Below, piece by piece: positions 15,387-23,553 of a stretch of DNA of 41,669 bases; position 1 is the first letter of the stretch, and each line of letters begins with the position of its first letter. Under the pieces are notes generated by a model. The model was not told the DNA's origin. It was given only the letters and a program-made list of their open reading frames with translations, and searched no databases. The stretch comes from CAZQYB01 sp964582985 (GTDB lineage: Bacteria; Planctomycetota; Phycisphaerae; Sedimentisphaerales; Anaerobacaceae): the NCBI GenBank assembly GCA_964582985.1, contig CAZOUM010000023.1:1-41669 (forward strand). Reading direction: 5' to 3'. The translations under genes and the position numbers were made by a program.

Positions 15387-16466
15387 CTATTCAAGCTTGT
15401 CCTGGAACATTTCCTCTTCCAATTCATTGATGGTAGCATCGAGTTCGGCCTCGGTTCGGATCCACCCAAAACGTGAGTCGATGAGAAAAGTCCGGTACCA
15501 CTGAATTAAATTCTTCGCGAAGTCTGCGTCTTTACAGTAAATTCCAAACGATATTTCTCCTGCGTGCGAGCCGGCTTTTCTGGGTATATGTGGGAAGGCA
15601 AGAAGGACTGCGGTTTTTGATAAGAGGAACTCCAAGTCGGAGACGTTGCTGTTGTAAATTCGAAGTCTGCCCGAGTTGATTGCTTCGGGATACTTGCGAA
15701 AAAGACGACGTGCCGCGTTGGAAAACCCCGGCACGCTCAGATTCAGCGCACGGTGCATTCTTACGTCGTGGTAATCCTCTATGATTTCGTATAAAGCGCT
15801 GAGATAATCGTCCATTGGCTGTCTTTCCCCCTCAAACAACATGCATGTCCAAAGCTCACCGTGGCCTGTTGCATCAAGCTGGTCACGCAGCATTTTTTTT
15901 CCTGCATCATAGGTTTCTCTTCGACTTCCTAATACCTTCAATCGGCGCTCGGTCAGCGTTTTTGCCCAGGAGGGCATATCTTTCGGTTGAGTCTCCGGAG
16001 GACAGACACCAAGTCGAGTTAAAAGTCTGAGAAACTGCTTCTCTTCAGAACCATAGAACCTCCTGCCGACAACGCTGCCGACATTACCGTCACATTCCAT
16101 ACCATATTTCTTGTGATAGCCGAAAGAAAGCTGGTGTACATCGTAGCCCTTGGCAACGAGCATCTTTTCCAACTCGGCGATTAACCACAAGGCCTGCTTC
16201 TCAGGTGCCTTGTCAATCGAAAGATGAACATTGGGGCACAGTACGATTGGCCTCTTTCCTATTAGCTCCGACAGCGATGCAAACTCCTCTGCAGCTTCTT
16301 CCATCTCCTCTCTATTATCGTACATTTCAATGCAGACAAATACCAACAGTACGTTCCTGAAAACCATCGTGGGCTGTGGCGGCGAAATCGTTGCAGGGTC
16401 TATCCTTGAAGACGGCTCCTTGTCTGCAAAATAGCAGGAAGAACACTGATAACAGTCTAAAATCAT
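15387..16466 (-). CDS. Archaeal ThrRS editing-domain-like protein with C-terminal extension
   Basis: Protein of 359 aa. Residues about 1-140 resemble the editing domain found at the N-terminus of archaeal threonyl-tRNA synthetases: VLLVFVCIEMYDN corresponds to their VLVAFISVEKVD strand, LCPNVHLS to YPFAHLSS (catalytic-site His kept), and SFGYHKKYGMECDG to PFGYYKAFKISCKG (Lys kept, one Tyr changed to His). No synthetase core follows. The C-terminal about 200 residues (ELWTCMLFEGERQ, SNVSDLEFLLSKTAVLLAFP, EISFGIYCKDADFAKN) faintly resemble phospholipase-D-like sensor domains without HKD motifs. The N-terminus has a CX2CX2C-like cluster. ATG at 16466 follows the 109-aa gene by 5 nt. Trans-editing of misacylated tRNA or ligand sensing are both possible. 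Confidence 0.6.
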   Translation of the reverse strand: MILDCYQCSSCYFADKEPSSRIDPATISPPQPTMVFRNVLLVFVCIEMYDNREEMEEAAEEFASLSELIGKRPIVLCPNVHLSIDKAPEKQALWLIAELEKMLVAKGYDVHQLSFGYHKKYGMECDGNVGSVVGRRFYGSEEKQFLRLLTRLGVCPPETQPKDMPSWAKTLTERRLKVLGSRRETYDAGKKMLRDQLDATGHGELWTCMLFEGERQPMDDYLSALYEIIEDYHDVRMHRALNLSVPGFSNAARRLFRKYPEAINSGRLRIYNSNVSDLEFLLSKTAVLLAFPHIPRKAGSHAGEISFGIYCKDADFAKNLIQWYRTFLIDSRFGWIRTEAELDATINELEEEMFQDKLE

Positions 16467-16471
16467 ATCGG

Positions 16472-16801
16472 CTACTCGGTCTTTTTTGCCTCAGTCATGG
16501 TATTGACATCCGTGCCGCGTTTGCTGCGTGATGGTGCCTTGGCTTTCTTTAGTCGCGAGGCGATCTCGGCATCGACACGGGATATGAACAGGCTCACGTT
16601 TGGGGTCACAGCCTTGTCCGCAAACCCAACACTATTAAGAACCCGCGTGACCTCTGCGGCATCCCAAAACTCCCGAGAAGAGACTATTCTCCGTCCCTCC
16701 TCGCGGCTTAGTGATTTCAGAAATACCGGTATAGAGCCATCACGCAACGCCTCGGCATAATCAACCAGCAACTCTTGAATTGTTCGATTTATCTCGTTCA
16801 T
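16472..16801 (-). CDS. Unknown 109-aa protein between sigma factor and editing-like gene
   Basis: A soluble, mostly helical protein without membrane segment or recognisable motif. The N-terminal half is acidic (IQELLVDYAEALRDG) and the C-terminus is a basic, disordered-looking tail (RLKKAKAPSRSKRG). ATG at 16801 has GAGGAGC 9 nt upstream. It lies 34 nt after the sigma factor gene, where an anti-sigma factor is often found, but it has none of the usual anti-sigma signs (zinc motif, membrane helix), so that role is only positional. Confidence 0.75.
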   Translation of the reverse strand: MNEINRTIQELLVDYAEALRDGSIPVFLKSLSREEGRRIVSSREFWDAAEVTRVLNSVGFADKAVTPNVSLFISRVDAEIASRLKKAKAPSRSKRGTDVNTMTEAKKTE

Positions 16802-16835
16802 TATTTCTTGCTCCTCTCGGAAAACACAAATTTCT

Positions 16836-17408
16836 TCAATCCCTGCGATTATAGTTGCGGAGCTCCTTCTTAAGCTTCAACATAGTCCTGAATTTGAGCA
16901 TTTTAACTGCCCCGACGGTGGTCTTTAGCTCATTGGCGATTGCCCTGTTCGACATACCTTCCATCCAAAGTTCCATAGCCCTTTTCTCTCGTGCCTTCAG
17001 TCTGCCCATCATTCGGTGAAGCACCTGCCGAAGCTCCTCCTCAGACAGCAGCTCGATGATGCCTATCTCCGGGGCGACAAGCCTCTTGAGCCCTTCCTGC
17101 GATAAATGCAGATTCCGATTTATTCTCCTGTATACTTCCCTGAGCCGTTTGCGCATATAGTACAGGTATACGGTTCTCAAAAGCTCTCTCTCGCTGCTGA
17201 CGTTACGCAAACGCTCCGGCTTTTCCCATATATCCGCATATACGCTTTGCAGCACATCCTCACATTCGACCTCATTACCAAGGTAGCGGTACAGGAACCT
17301 GATGAAAACTTCAAAGGTGGCCCGTACAAACAAATCCATTGTCCGGCGACGCTGCTCAAGGTCGGGGGCCGTCAGACCTGTTAAAGCCTTTCGCAGCCGT
17401 TTGTTCAC
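16836..17408 (-). CDS. ECF-type RNA polymerase sigma factor
   Basis: Protein of 190 aa directing RNA polymerase to a subset of promoters. Region 2 is seen in ATFEVFIRFLYRYLGNEVECEDVLQSVYADIWEKPE with the following helix of basic residues; region 4 in LKAREKRAMELWMEGMSNRAIANELKTTVGAVKMLKFRTMLKLK, a clear helix-turn-helix. The linker is short and there is no region 3, as in ECF factors. The start is GTG at 17408 with a perfect AGGAGG 6 nt upstream. It begins an apparent operon with the 109-aa, editing-like and symporter genes. Confidence 0.9.
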   Translation of the reverse strand: MNKRLRKALTGLTAPDLEQRRRTMDLFVRATFEVFIRFLYRYLGNEVECEDVLQSVYADIWEKPERLRNVSSERELLRTVYLYYMRKRLREVYRRINRNLHLSQEGLKRLVAPEIGIIELLSEEELRQVLHRMMGRLKAREKRAMELWMEGMSNRAIANELKTTVGAVKMLKFRTMLKLKKELRNYNRRD

Positions 17409-17437
17409 AGCAAACCTCCTGTTATCGTGTGCATCAT

Positions 17438-17548
17438 CTATCTTAGCCGCTGTCGTATCGGAAAAGCCACATACACGGCTTCCGCCCTATCATTAAAAGG
17501 CACCAACTTCGGTGACAGTAACAGCAATTCTACCTCAAAATCACTCAT
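17438..17548 (-). repeat. Diverged repeat copy A, 36-codon mini-ORF before sigma gene
   Basis: On the minus strand ATG (17548) opens 36 codons containing VELLLLSPKLVPFNDR and stopping 29 nt before the sigma GTG. A related stretch lies at 21375-21509, where the same frame reads AEFLLLGLKLAPLIDGR. The best conserved DNA is around GTTGG(T/C)GCC and CTGTTACT. It may be a translated leader or short protein, or the relic of a repeated element. There is no convincing ribosome site. Nothing else was seen in the 17409-17636 gap. Confidence 0.45.
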
Positions 17549-17636
17549 CCTGCAACATCCAAACTGCAGAAAGCAGCACAGAGAACAAAAGGCTCAAATC
17601 CCTTATAATCCATACAAGCAGACGCCCGCCAGGATG

Positions 17637-18047
17637 CTAAAAGCCGTACACCGGCCGTAGCTGCTCTTCCGTCGGTAGCATGGCGTAGTATTCACCTCGT
17701 GTGCCGACATAACCAACGCCCTGTTTTCTCAGCGGCACCTGGATGATTGAACCGTTCCGGTTAGTAACATTGACAACGACCGTATTCATTTTGTCATTCA
17801 GGCAGACCATCTCGGCCTGTGCTTTCTTCTTGTCGCTTTCGTTGCCCAGTATATAACCGACACCGCCGCCCACCGCTGCCCCAATCAGTGTTGATTCCGT
17901 ATCGCCCCCTGCCAACTGACCGATACCAGCGCCAGCCAGAGTGCCGATCACAGAAGCGGTTTGCGCGTCACTGCCACAACCGGTAACAAATGCCGGCCCC
18001 AAACTAACAATAACTACCATCATAATTATCACAAAATTCTTGGCCAT
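17637..18047 (-). CDS. Glycine-zipper lipoprotein
   Basis: Protein of 136 aa with a lipoprotein signal peptide (hydrophobic residues 5-22, lipobox FVTGC, acylated Cys24), so it is membrane-anchored outside the cytoplasm. Residues 31-68 are a glycine zipper (GTLAGAGIGQLAGG, GAAVGGGVGYILG) like those in SlyB/OmpA-associated 17-kDa surface proteins, followed by a small strand-rich domain (VVVNVTNRNGSIIQVPL). The start is ATG at 18047 with GGAGGTG 6 nt upstream. Envelope stability or membrane insertion is the usual guess for the family. It stands alone, with 129 nt before the next upstream gene. Confidence 0.85.
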   Translation of the reverse strand: MAKNFVIIMMVVIVSLGPAFVTGCGSDAQTASVIGTLAGAGIGQLAGGDTESTLIGAAVGGGVGYILGNESDKKKAQAEMVCLNDKMNTVVVNVTNRNGSIIQVPLRKQGVGYVGTRGEYYAMLPTEEQLRPVYGF

Positions 18048-18176
18048 TTTACACCTCCATCAAACTTCATAAAATTTGCTTTTCAAATCTCTTACTTCAT
18101 TCATTCCTTCTACCTTGCTCTATCGAAATAGTCGGACTCAAAACTACCCAGGCCCAGGCAGCACGGCTGGTTCAGT

Positions 18177-19325
18177 CTATTGCCAGCAGGCTTCCTGTGG
18201 TTCAAGGTTGCATTCAAGCCAGCGAGAGGTCAACACGCCGATATCGAAAAAGTCGGTCTTGCAATCACCATTAACATCGCCCGGCATCCAGGATGCGCAT
18301 CGTGCAACTTCAGGGCCGTCCAGTATCACTGCATGTATGTTCCAGTTTCCGCTGCGGTTGTCCTGCCAGACAACGACTTTCCCGCTTATGGCAGGCTCGG
18401 TCTGGTCATAAGGATTATCGGTGATTCTAAATTCCTGCCGCGTTGTAAGGTTGTAGCCGTAAATGTCCCAATGCCCATTACGATCGTCCTGCCAAACAAC
18501 TATATTGCCATCTATGTCCGGATTTTGTTGAGAAAAGTTGTTATCGCAGATTGGCAATTCAACCGGATTGGCGGGGTCGGTGATATCGCCAGCGTAAATA
18601 TCCCAATCGCCGGAGAAGTTGTCCTGCCAGACTACTATGTTGCCCCAGATAGCCGGCTTTTGCTGGTCCTGTTCGACAATCGAGACCGGAAACTCTACGG
18701 GCTTGTTTCTTTGCCAGATATCGGCGCCGAAAAGGTCCCAGTCACCATAATAATCATCTTGCCACACAACAGTATTCCTGTAGACAGCGGGGACCTGCTG
18801 TTCAAAATCATAGGCAGCTATTGGAAATTCCGCCGGGCTGCACGGGTCGGTAATATCCGCACCCGCAATGTCACGGTCCACAAAATAATCGTGCTGCCAG
18901 ACCACGGTATTACCGTGAACTGCGGGTGCTTCTTCGTTAACGTTGAAGTATTCGGAAACCGCAAAAAGTTGCGGGGCACTTAAGTCGTTAATGTCCGCTG
19001 CCCAAATATCCCAGTCTGTATCCACGTAGTCCTGCCAGACTACGATGTTTTCGTAGATAGAAGGTCCCTGCTGGTCATCGGCAAATTCGGCGATGACATA
19101 AACTGACGGCTCAGCGTGGTTGGTAATGTCGGCGCAATAAATATCAAAGTCACCTTCAACGAGCTGCTGCCAGACGATAATGTTTCCATAAATGTCGGGT
19201 GCCTGCTGGTTGTCCGTAGTTTCATAGACCCCAAATTCCAGCCAATCCCCTGCCTGCACAGCGGATATTAAGGTAACGGTGAGGAATAAAGCGTCTGTCA
19301 GTCTTTTCAAGTGTATTCTTTTCAT
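18177..19325 (-). CDS. Secreted beta-propeller repeat protein with C-terminal dockerin-like motif
   Basis: Exported protein of about 382 aa. After a signal peptide (to about residue 26) come about seven repeats of roughly 45 residues with the core (Q/E)..P.I.GNIVVWQD......DWDIY..DI, typical of TolB/WD-like propeller blades. The C-terminus carries one calcium-binding loop GDVNGDCKTDFFDIGVL, as in half a type I dockerin, ending in Cys-containing LECNLEPQEACW. Such single dockerin tails are very common in Phycisphaerae secreted proteins. ATG at 19325 has GAGGG 8 nt upstream. It follows the TPR gene by 27 nt. Confidence 0.85.
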   Translation of the reverse strand: MKRIHLKRLTDALFLTVTLISAVQAGDWLEFGVYETTDNQQAPDIYGNIIVWQQLVEGDFDIYCADITNHAEPSVYVIAEFADDQQGPSIYENIVVWQDYVDTDWDIWAADINDLSAPQLFAVSEYFNVNEEAPAVHGNTVVWQHDYFVDRDIAGADITDPCSPAEFPIAAYDFEQQVPAVYRNTVVWQDDYYGDWDLFGADIWQRNKPVEFPVSIVEQDQQKPAIWGNIVVWQDNFSGDWDIYAGDITDPANPVELPICDNNFSQQNPDIDGNIVVWQDDRNGHWDIYGYNLTTRQEFRITDNPYDQTEPAISGKVVVWQDNRSGNWNIHAVILDGPEVARCASWMPGDVNGDCKTDFFDIGVLTSRWLECNLEPQEACWQ

Positions 19326-19352
19326 AGCGCTGTCCCTCGCCAAAATCTTTTC

Positions 19353-21254
19353 CTAATTAGTGTCGTCAGCTTTCTGAATTCTGATTTTCTCCAAAAGTTC
19401 GAGCAGTACTGTCGCAGAGGATGCGTTCCGCAGATTCTGGCCGGCCAGCCGCAGCGGCTCAACAGCCTCATCGATTTCGCCGATGCCCAGCAATTGATAA
19501 CCCAGAAGCAGTTGCAGGTCCCCATCAAAGCTGTAAAGCTCAGCCTTCTTGGCAAGCTCGCCAATTTGCTCCAGGAGCACATCATCTTTCGCATATAAGC
19601 CGCGTGGATAAAAAACACCCTCCTTCTCAGGCGAAACCTTTGCCAAAGCCGTCCGGAGAACCTCTGCTGCTTCTGTGTATTTCTCACCTGCGAAAAGAGC
19701 CTGACAGTAAGCAAAGGGAAGTATCATATCATCTGGTGCAAACTCGATTGCTTTGGCAAACGTCTCAGCGGCCAAGTCGTAATCGCCAGCTCCGAATGCC
19801 TTGACGGCATCTTCGAAGTATCTGTCCGACAGGCTCACCTGGTCAGGTTCTCCGGCGGCTTCTTGCGCGAGCCTCTCGCGAACATCCGCAAAGGTAGTGT
19901 GGTCAACAGGCTGGATTTCGGATGTTGGCTGATAGACCTCAGACGCAGTAGTATCACCGTTGTTGTAATAATTGTAGGTGTAGTAGTTATACGTGTCACC
20001 TGCCACCTCACGGGCGATAGGGTAGTAGCCATACCACCTGTACGGGTGACAGCCATACCAGTAATAGCGGGTATATCTGTAGTGCAATGGCCAGTACCCA
20101 CCCAGGCTGACAAAGACGTATCTGCGATGATAATAAGGATAAAAATACCGAAACGCGAAGCGAGGGCCCCAACCATAATGCACCATAAAGCGATATCCAG
20201 GCCAGGCTATTCTGTGGCATATAGTGTTATGGCGGTCGATGTATACATGTTCATAACGACGGATGTGTCCTGCTACATCACGGCGCTCCCGATATATCAA
20301 ATTCGCAGACCCGCCTCGTCCGAAGCGGTGTTTTTCACGCTTGCCGATGACCTTTCTGAGGCGAGAGACGTTTTGCCGGGACCTGACAAAAGCTCTTCTA
20401 CTTCCTGTTCTGAGGTGCTGACTCTTTTCCCACCCCGGTCTGACATGCTGGCTCCTTTCAACCAACGGACGTGTGAAGATGGAGCGTCTCCGGAAGCTCG
20501 TGCCATAATTTGACCTTGAACCCGTACGTTTCCCTGCTTTGTAGCTTTCTTTACCGGTTCCATCTCCTCTACCGAGCCCCTCAACAACTGATTCTGATTT
20601 TCTCAGAATTTCACCACTATCGCTCTCCACCACTCTGGTAGTCCGGATTTTGGGCCTGGCACCGCGAGTAGCTTCTCTTCTTGTGGTGCCGACAGATTCT
20701 CTATCCCCAAGCCGCTTCCCGATGCGCGAGGTTTTGTCCGAGCTTATGCGACTTTCTGAGCCTGCGACAACCACTATTCTTCTAACCGAACTTCTCCCTC
20801 CCAACCGTTTGCTGCCGGAAGACCTGCCAAAGGAGCTGCCCAAACCAAAGCTTCTCCCTTTCCGCGTGGGCCTGGAAGCCCTGAACGTCGTCCTGGGCCT
20901 TTGGATAGTACGACGGCTGGAGGTTGTTCTACGAGTTTGGCGAGAGCCGGATTTGAAAGTACTTCTGGAACTCATTCGCCTGGATGACTTTGCAGCATTT
21001 GGTTTCGTTCGAGGCTTGATAGACCTTGATGGAGCGGAAACCCTGCTGCGCACTTTACCGACACTTGAGGCTCGCCTGGCTCTGGACCCAGACGAACTCT
21101 TGGTAACCTGCCGGGACTTTTGGCTGCCCCGGCTCGAACCGGCGCTTTTGCTGCGGGCTTTCTTTGCCAAAAGAGGCTCAGCCAATAGCATAACCGCCGC
21201 AACCAGAGTCATAAAAGCCATTCTAATACTGTTTTGGTATCTTGGACGTTCCAT
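19353..21254 (-). CDS. Exported Arg/Ser-rich, Tyr-rich protein with TPR C-terminus
   Basis: Protein of about 633 aa. ATG at 21254 has AGGAGA 6 nt upstream; the longer frame to 21290 lacks support. A signal peptide (residues about 11-31) is followed by some 280 residues very rich in Arg and Ser (RKAR, SGSR, SRR patterns), then a Tyr/Trp-rich belt (RYTRYYWYGCHPYRWYGYYP), and then TPR-like helices from about residue 465 (YFEDAVKAFGAGDYDLAAETFAKAIEFAPDD and two more). The basic tract suggests binding to an acidic polymer or the envelope; the Tyr belt could be adhesive. No enzyme motif is seen. It is co-directional with the propeller gene just downstream. Confidence 0.8.
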   Translation of the reverse strand: MERPRYQNSIRMAFMTLVAAVMLLAEPLLAKKARSKSAGSSRGSQKSRQVTKSSSGSRARRASSVGKVRSRVSAPSRSIKPRTKPNAAKSSRRMSSRSTFKSGSRQTRRTTSSRRTIQRPRTTFRASRPTRKGRSFGLGSSFGRSSGSKRLGGRSSVRRIVVVAGSESRISSDKTSRIGKRLGDRESVGTTRREATRGARPKIRTTRVVESDSGEILRKSESVVEGLGRGDGTGKESYKAGKRTGSRSNYGTSFRRRSIFTRPLVERSQHVRPGWEKSQHLRTGSRRAFVRSRQNVSRLRKVIGKREKHRFGRGGSANLIYRERRDVAGHIRRYEHVYIDRHNTICHRIAWPGYRFMVHYGWGPRFAFRYFYPYYHRRYVFVSLGGYWPLHYRYTRYYWYGCHPYRWYGYYPIAREVAGDTYNYYTYNYYNNGDTTASEVYQPTSEIQPVDHTTFADVRERLAQEAAGEPDQVSLSDRYFEDAVKAFGAGDYDLAAETFAKAIEFAPDDMILPFAYCQALFAGEKYTEAAEVLRTALAKVSPEKEGVFYPRGLYAKDDVLLEQIGELAKKAELYSFDGDLQLLLGYQLLGIGEIDEAVEPLRLAGQNLRNASSATVLLELLEKIRIQKADDTN

Positions 21255-21374
21255 AATATGTCTCCTTTTCCTACTGGTCATTTCAGTCAACAGCCTTGCT
21301 TGTTGGTACCTTCCGTGGCTTCGGAATGCTTGTCGCAGAATACCAACAGCACCAACCGATATCTAATCCTGACC

Positions 21375-21509
21375 TACTCTGCCGAAGCAACTTTACTGGA
21401 AGCTTTCCTTCCATCTATTAAAGGCGCCAACTTGAGGCCGAGTAACAGAAATTCGGCCCACAATGCCTCAACCGCAGTGCAAACATGAGACGTGAGTGAA
21501 ATCAGCAAA
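21375..21509 (-). repeat. Diverged repeat copy B
   Basis: On the minus strand this 45-codon open stretch reads ALWAEFLLLGLKLAPLIDGR near its middle and ends in KVASAE-stop. It corresponds to the mini-ORF at 17438-17548, lies in the same orientation, and is also upstream of a gene on that strand. No ATG or ribosome site is found, so it is more likely a relic than a gene. Confidence 0.45.
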
Positions 21510-21544
21510 CAATGCAGTGGCCGGGCTTAATCGGCACAAATGGC

Positions 21545-21631
21545 ATCGAATCCAAAGCTGATTTGGCAAGATACCTGGGCGTATAAAGGGCCGGAATAAC
21601 CCAGGTTCTCAAACGAATGGCGAACCGACAA
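21545..21631 (+). pseudogene. Broken HTH fragment, copy 1
   Basis: Reads IESKADLARYLGV-stop-RAGITQVLKRMANRQ in one frame. It matches the small HTH gene at 22957-23076 (IRADLARYLGVCRGRVTQVLRKLANRQ) at roughly three quarters of nucleotides by eye, but has an in-frame TAA. It therefore looks like a decayed copy. Confidence 0.6.
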
Positions 21632-21683
21632 CACAATATGGTTGAAACTGCAAATCTTATCTCAAACTAACAGCAGAAATTGC

Positions 21684-21712
21684 TTGAAATTCGCGGAATA
21701 ATGCGGTATAAT
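21684..21712 (+). promoter_or_regulatory. Strong sigma-70-like promoter of radical SAM gene
   Basis: TTGAAA (21684-21689), exactly 17 nt, then TATAAT (21707-21712). Transcription would start near 21719, giving a leader of about 95 nt before the radical SAM gene. Within it, GGGGGTGT-ATG opens an 8-codon peptide at 21734 that ends at TAA; whether it is translated is unknown. Confidence 0.7.
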
Positions 21713-21814
21713 CTTTACCAAAATTGGGGGTGTATGATAATCGACACAAAGATAGGATAACAGAAAAGGCAATCTGAACTTGACAGCACAAACAAAAGAT
21801 ATAGAAATCTAAAT

Positions 21815-22957
21815 ATGACCAGCCTTTTTCCAACAGAAAACTCATATTTGAACTATCAGCCAAAGCCGGCTCCTCATTTTCACCCTGATAGAATCGTATT
21901 AACCAAGGGTAGTTTCCAGGCCGTGCAACAGCGTGATTTCGTACAGGCAATTTGTAATCTATACCCCCGGGGCCAGGTTATTGAAAGATTTGATATCTCT
22001 CACAACCGCTTTGAGCTTGGTGGTTCAGACCCTTTGGAACTTCATTACAAAGGCAAAAAGACATTGTTATTCGGCGTACATAAAAGTGCGCTTAGATTCA
22101 GCGACGAAGATGGCAACACCTGCCCAAACTACTGGCATTTTTCGCCCTACGGCTTCTGCCCCTACGATTGCCAATATTGCTATCTGGCAGGTACGCCCGG
22201 CGTAAAATTTTCACCCACAGTGAAAATATTTGTGAATATCGGTGAAATTCTCGACCAGATTGCCGCTGTTGCCTTTAAGCTATCTGAACCGACTGCTTTT
22301 TATTTGGGCAAACTCCAAGACGGGTTAGCTCTTGACCCTCTTACCGGCTATTCTCGTTTAATTGTCCCTTTTTTTGCTCAACAGAAATATGCCAGATTAA
22401 CTTTATTGACAAAAAGTGCCAATGTGGACAACCTGCTTGACCTTGACCATCAAGGTCACACCATTCTTTCGTGGAGTTTAAACGCAGGTGAAATTTCCAA
22501 TGCTTTTGAATCAAACGTACCATCTCCTGACGAAAGAATCGGAGCTATGCGAAGATGTGCAAACGCTGGCTTCCCTGTGCGTGCTGTTATAATGCCAATT
22601 ATTCCTATCGAAGGTTGGCAAGGTATATACAGCCGGTTTTTGGGAAAACTCTTGGAATCAGTGCCTCTGGACCGCATCACACTGGGACAAATCTGCAGTT
22701 ATTCCGGGGCTTTACAGCTTACCGAACGAAAACTAAGCAAAGACAACCCTATTTCAAGGATGCTCGAAAAAGACAAATCCAAAGATGGCCGAATCCGTTT
22801 TCCCATTAAACTGAGGATTGTAGTCTATAGATATCTCATTGATACAATAAAAAAACTACAACCCCAGTTACAGTTCGGTTTATGTATGGAAGAAGCTGAC
22901 ACCTTAAGAGCCTTAAATATGGAAAACTTTATCGGCCGTTGTAACTGTGTACTCTGA
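21815..22957 (+). CDS. Radical SAM protein, spore photoproduct lyase-like
   Basis: Protein of 380 aa with the radical SAM cluster motif CPYDCQYC (C115, C119, C122) inside NYWHFSPYGFCPYDCQYCY, as in the SplB family. Further family marks are TLLTKSANVD, ILSWSLNAGEI and IIPIEGWQGIY. True SPL repairs UV-induced spore photoproduct in DNA; in a non-spore-former the substrate may be other DNA damage or something else. The chain ends in GRCNCVL, with two Cys that could play the role of the SPL catalytic cysteine, but this is not established. The ATG has no strong ribosome site but sits behind an excellent promoter. Its TGA overlaps the ATG of a tiny HTH gene. Confidence 0.88.
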   Translation: MTSLFPTENSYLNYQPKPAPHFHPDRIVLTKGSFQAVQQRDFVQAICNLYPRGQVIERFDISHNRFELGGSDPLELHYKGKKTLLFGVHKSALRFSDEDGNTCPNYWHFSPYGFCPYDCQYCYLAGTPGVKFSPTVKIFVNIGEILDQIAAVAFKLSEPTAFYLGKLQDGLALDPLTGYSRLIVPFFAQQKYARLTLLTKSANVDNLLDLDHQGHTILSWSLNAGEISNAFESNVPSPDERIGAMRRCANAGFPVRAVIMPIIPIEGWQGIYSRFLGKLLESVPLDRITLGQICSYSGALQLTERKLSKDNPISRMLEKDKSKDGRIRFPIKLRIVVYRYLIDTIKKLQPQLQFGLCMEEADTLRALNMENFIGRCNCVL

Positions 22958-23076
22958 TGTTTGAAATCCGCGCTGATTTAGCCAGATATCTCGGCGTATG
23001 CCGAGGCCGAGTGACCCAGGTCCTCCGAAAACTGGCGAACCGACAATTTGAAATTACCGGAATTCTCCAGGCTTAG
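22957..23076 (+). CDS. 39-aa helix-turn-helix mini-protein or fragment (copy 2)
   Basis: ATG overlaps the radical SAM stop (TGATG), suggesting coupled translation. Residues 5-30 (RADLARYLGVCRGRVTQVLRKLANRQ) are a clear HTH like those in ParB-like proteins and the ends of recombinases. At 39 aa it is too short for most regulators, and a broken copy lies on the other side of the radical SAM gene. It is either a tiny DNA-binding partner or the fragment of an old recombinase. Confidence 0.5.
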   Translation: MFEIRADLARYLGVCRGRVTQVLRKLANRQFEITGILQA

Positions 23077-23224
23077 CATAGAACCAGCAAAGAAATTCAA
23101 GCATTCTCTGCCATCTGACCCGCAAACTATTTGAACTGTTTCAGAGGTTGAAGGCTCGCCCGGCGTGGCCCGACGGCAATCAGTAAGGACTAAGAAAACG
23201 CCGCAAGCCTCATGCCCACAGGCG

Positions 23225-23440
23225 TTAAATCGGGATTGCAACACTCTCACAAGGGCTTTTGACTTGTCTGATGAGTGGCAGCCTTGCTCGCTCTTTCTGA
23301 CAAAGTGTCCGTAAGAGTAAGCTAAAACCTGTCAGCAGTCTCAAAATTTGCCTGTCCCGCCAGGTTATAACACGATACTTGCTTAATTCCTTAGCAAGCA
23401 AGTTATTATCAAGGCCGGCCACTTGGCTAAAGTCGCTCAC
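23225..23440 (-). CDS. Doubtful 71-aa ORF
   Basis: GTG start at 23440 with AAAGGA close upstream. It contains LDNNLLAKELSKYRVITWRDRQILRLL, which looks protein-like, but there is no family I can name. It may be a decayed gene. The surrounding stretch 23077-23553 holds nothing else I can support. Confidence 0.25.
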   Translation of the reverse strand: MSDFSQVAGLDNNLLAKELSKYRVITWRDRQILRLLTGFSLLLRTLCQKERARLPLIRQVKSPCESVAIPI

Positions 23441-23553
23441 ATCCTTTGCCGATAAAACAGGTAGTTGACTGAGTTTACAATTGATTTTTATTGCAGGGCA
23501 TTGTTGTTCCGGCCAGCGAGAGCCGCCGCCAAGTCACATGTAAAGGAAACGAC

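Noticed and set aside
20650..21366. Plus-strand open frame of 238 codons rich in Leu/Pro/Glu
   Set aside because: It is the reverse of the Arg/Ser-rich tract of the TPR protein gene, which has a perfect ribosome site and signal peptide.
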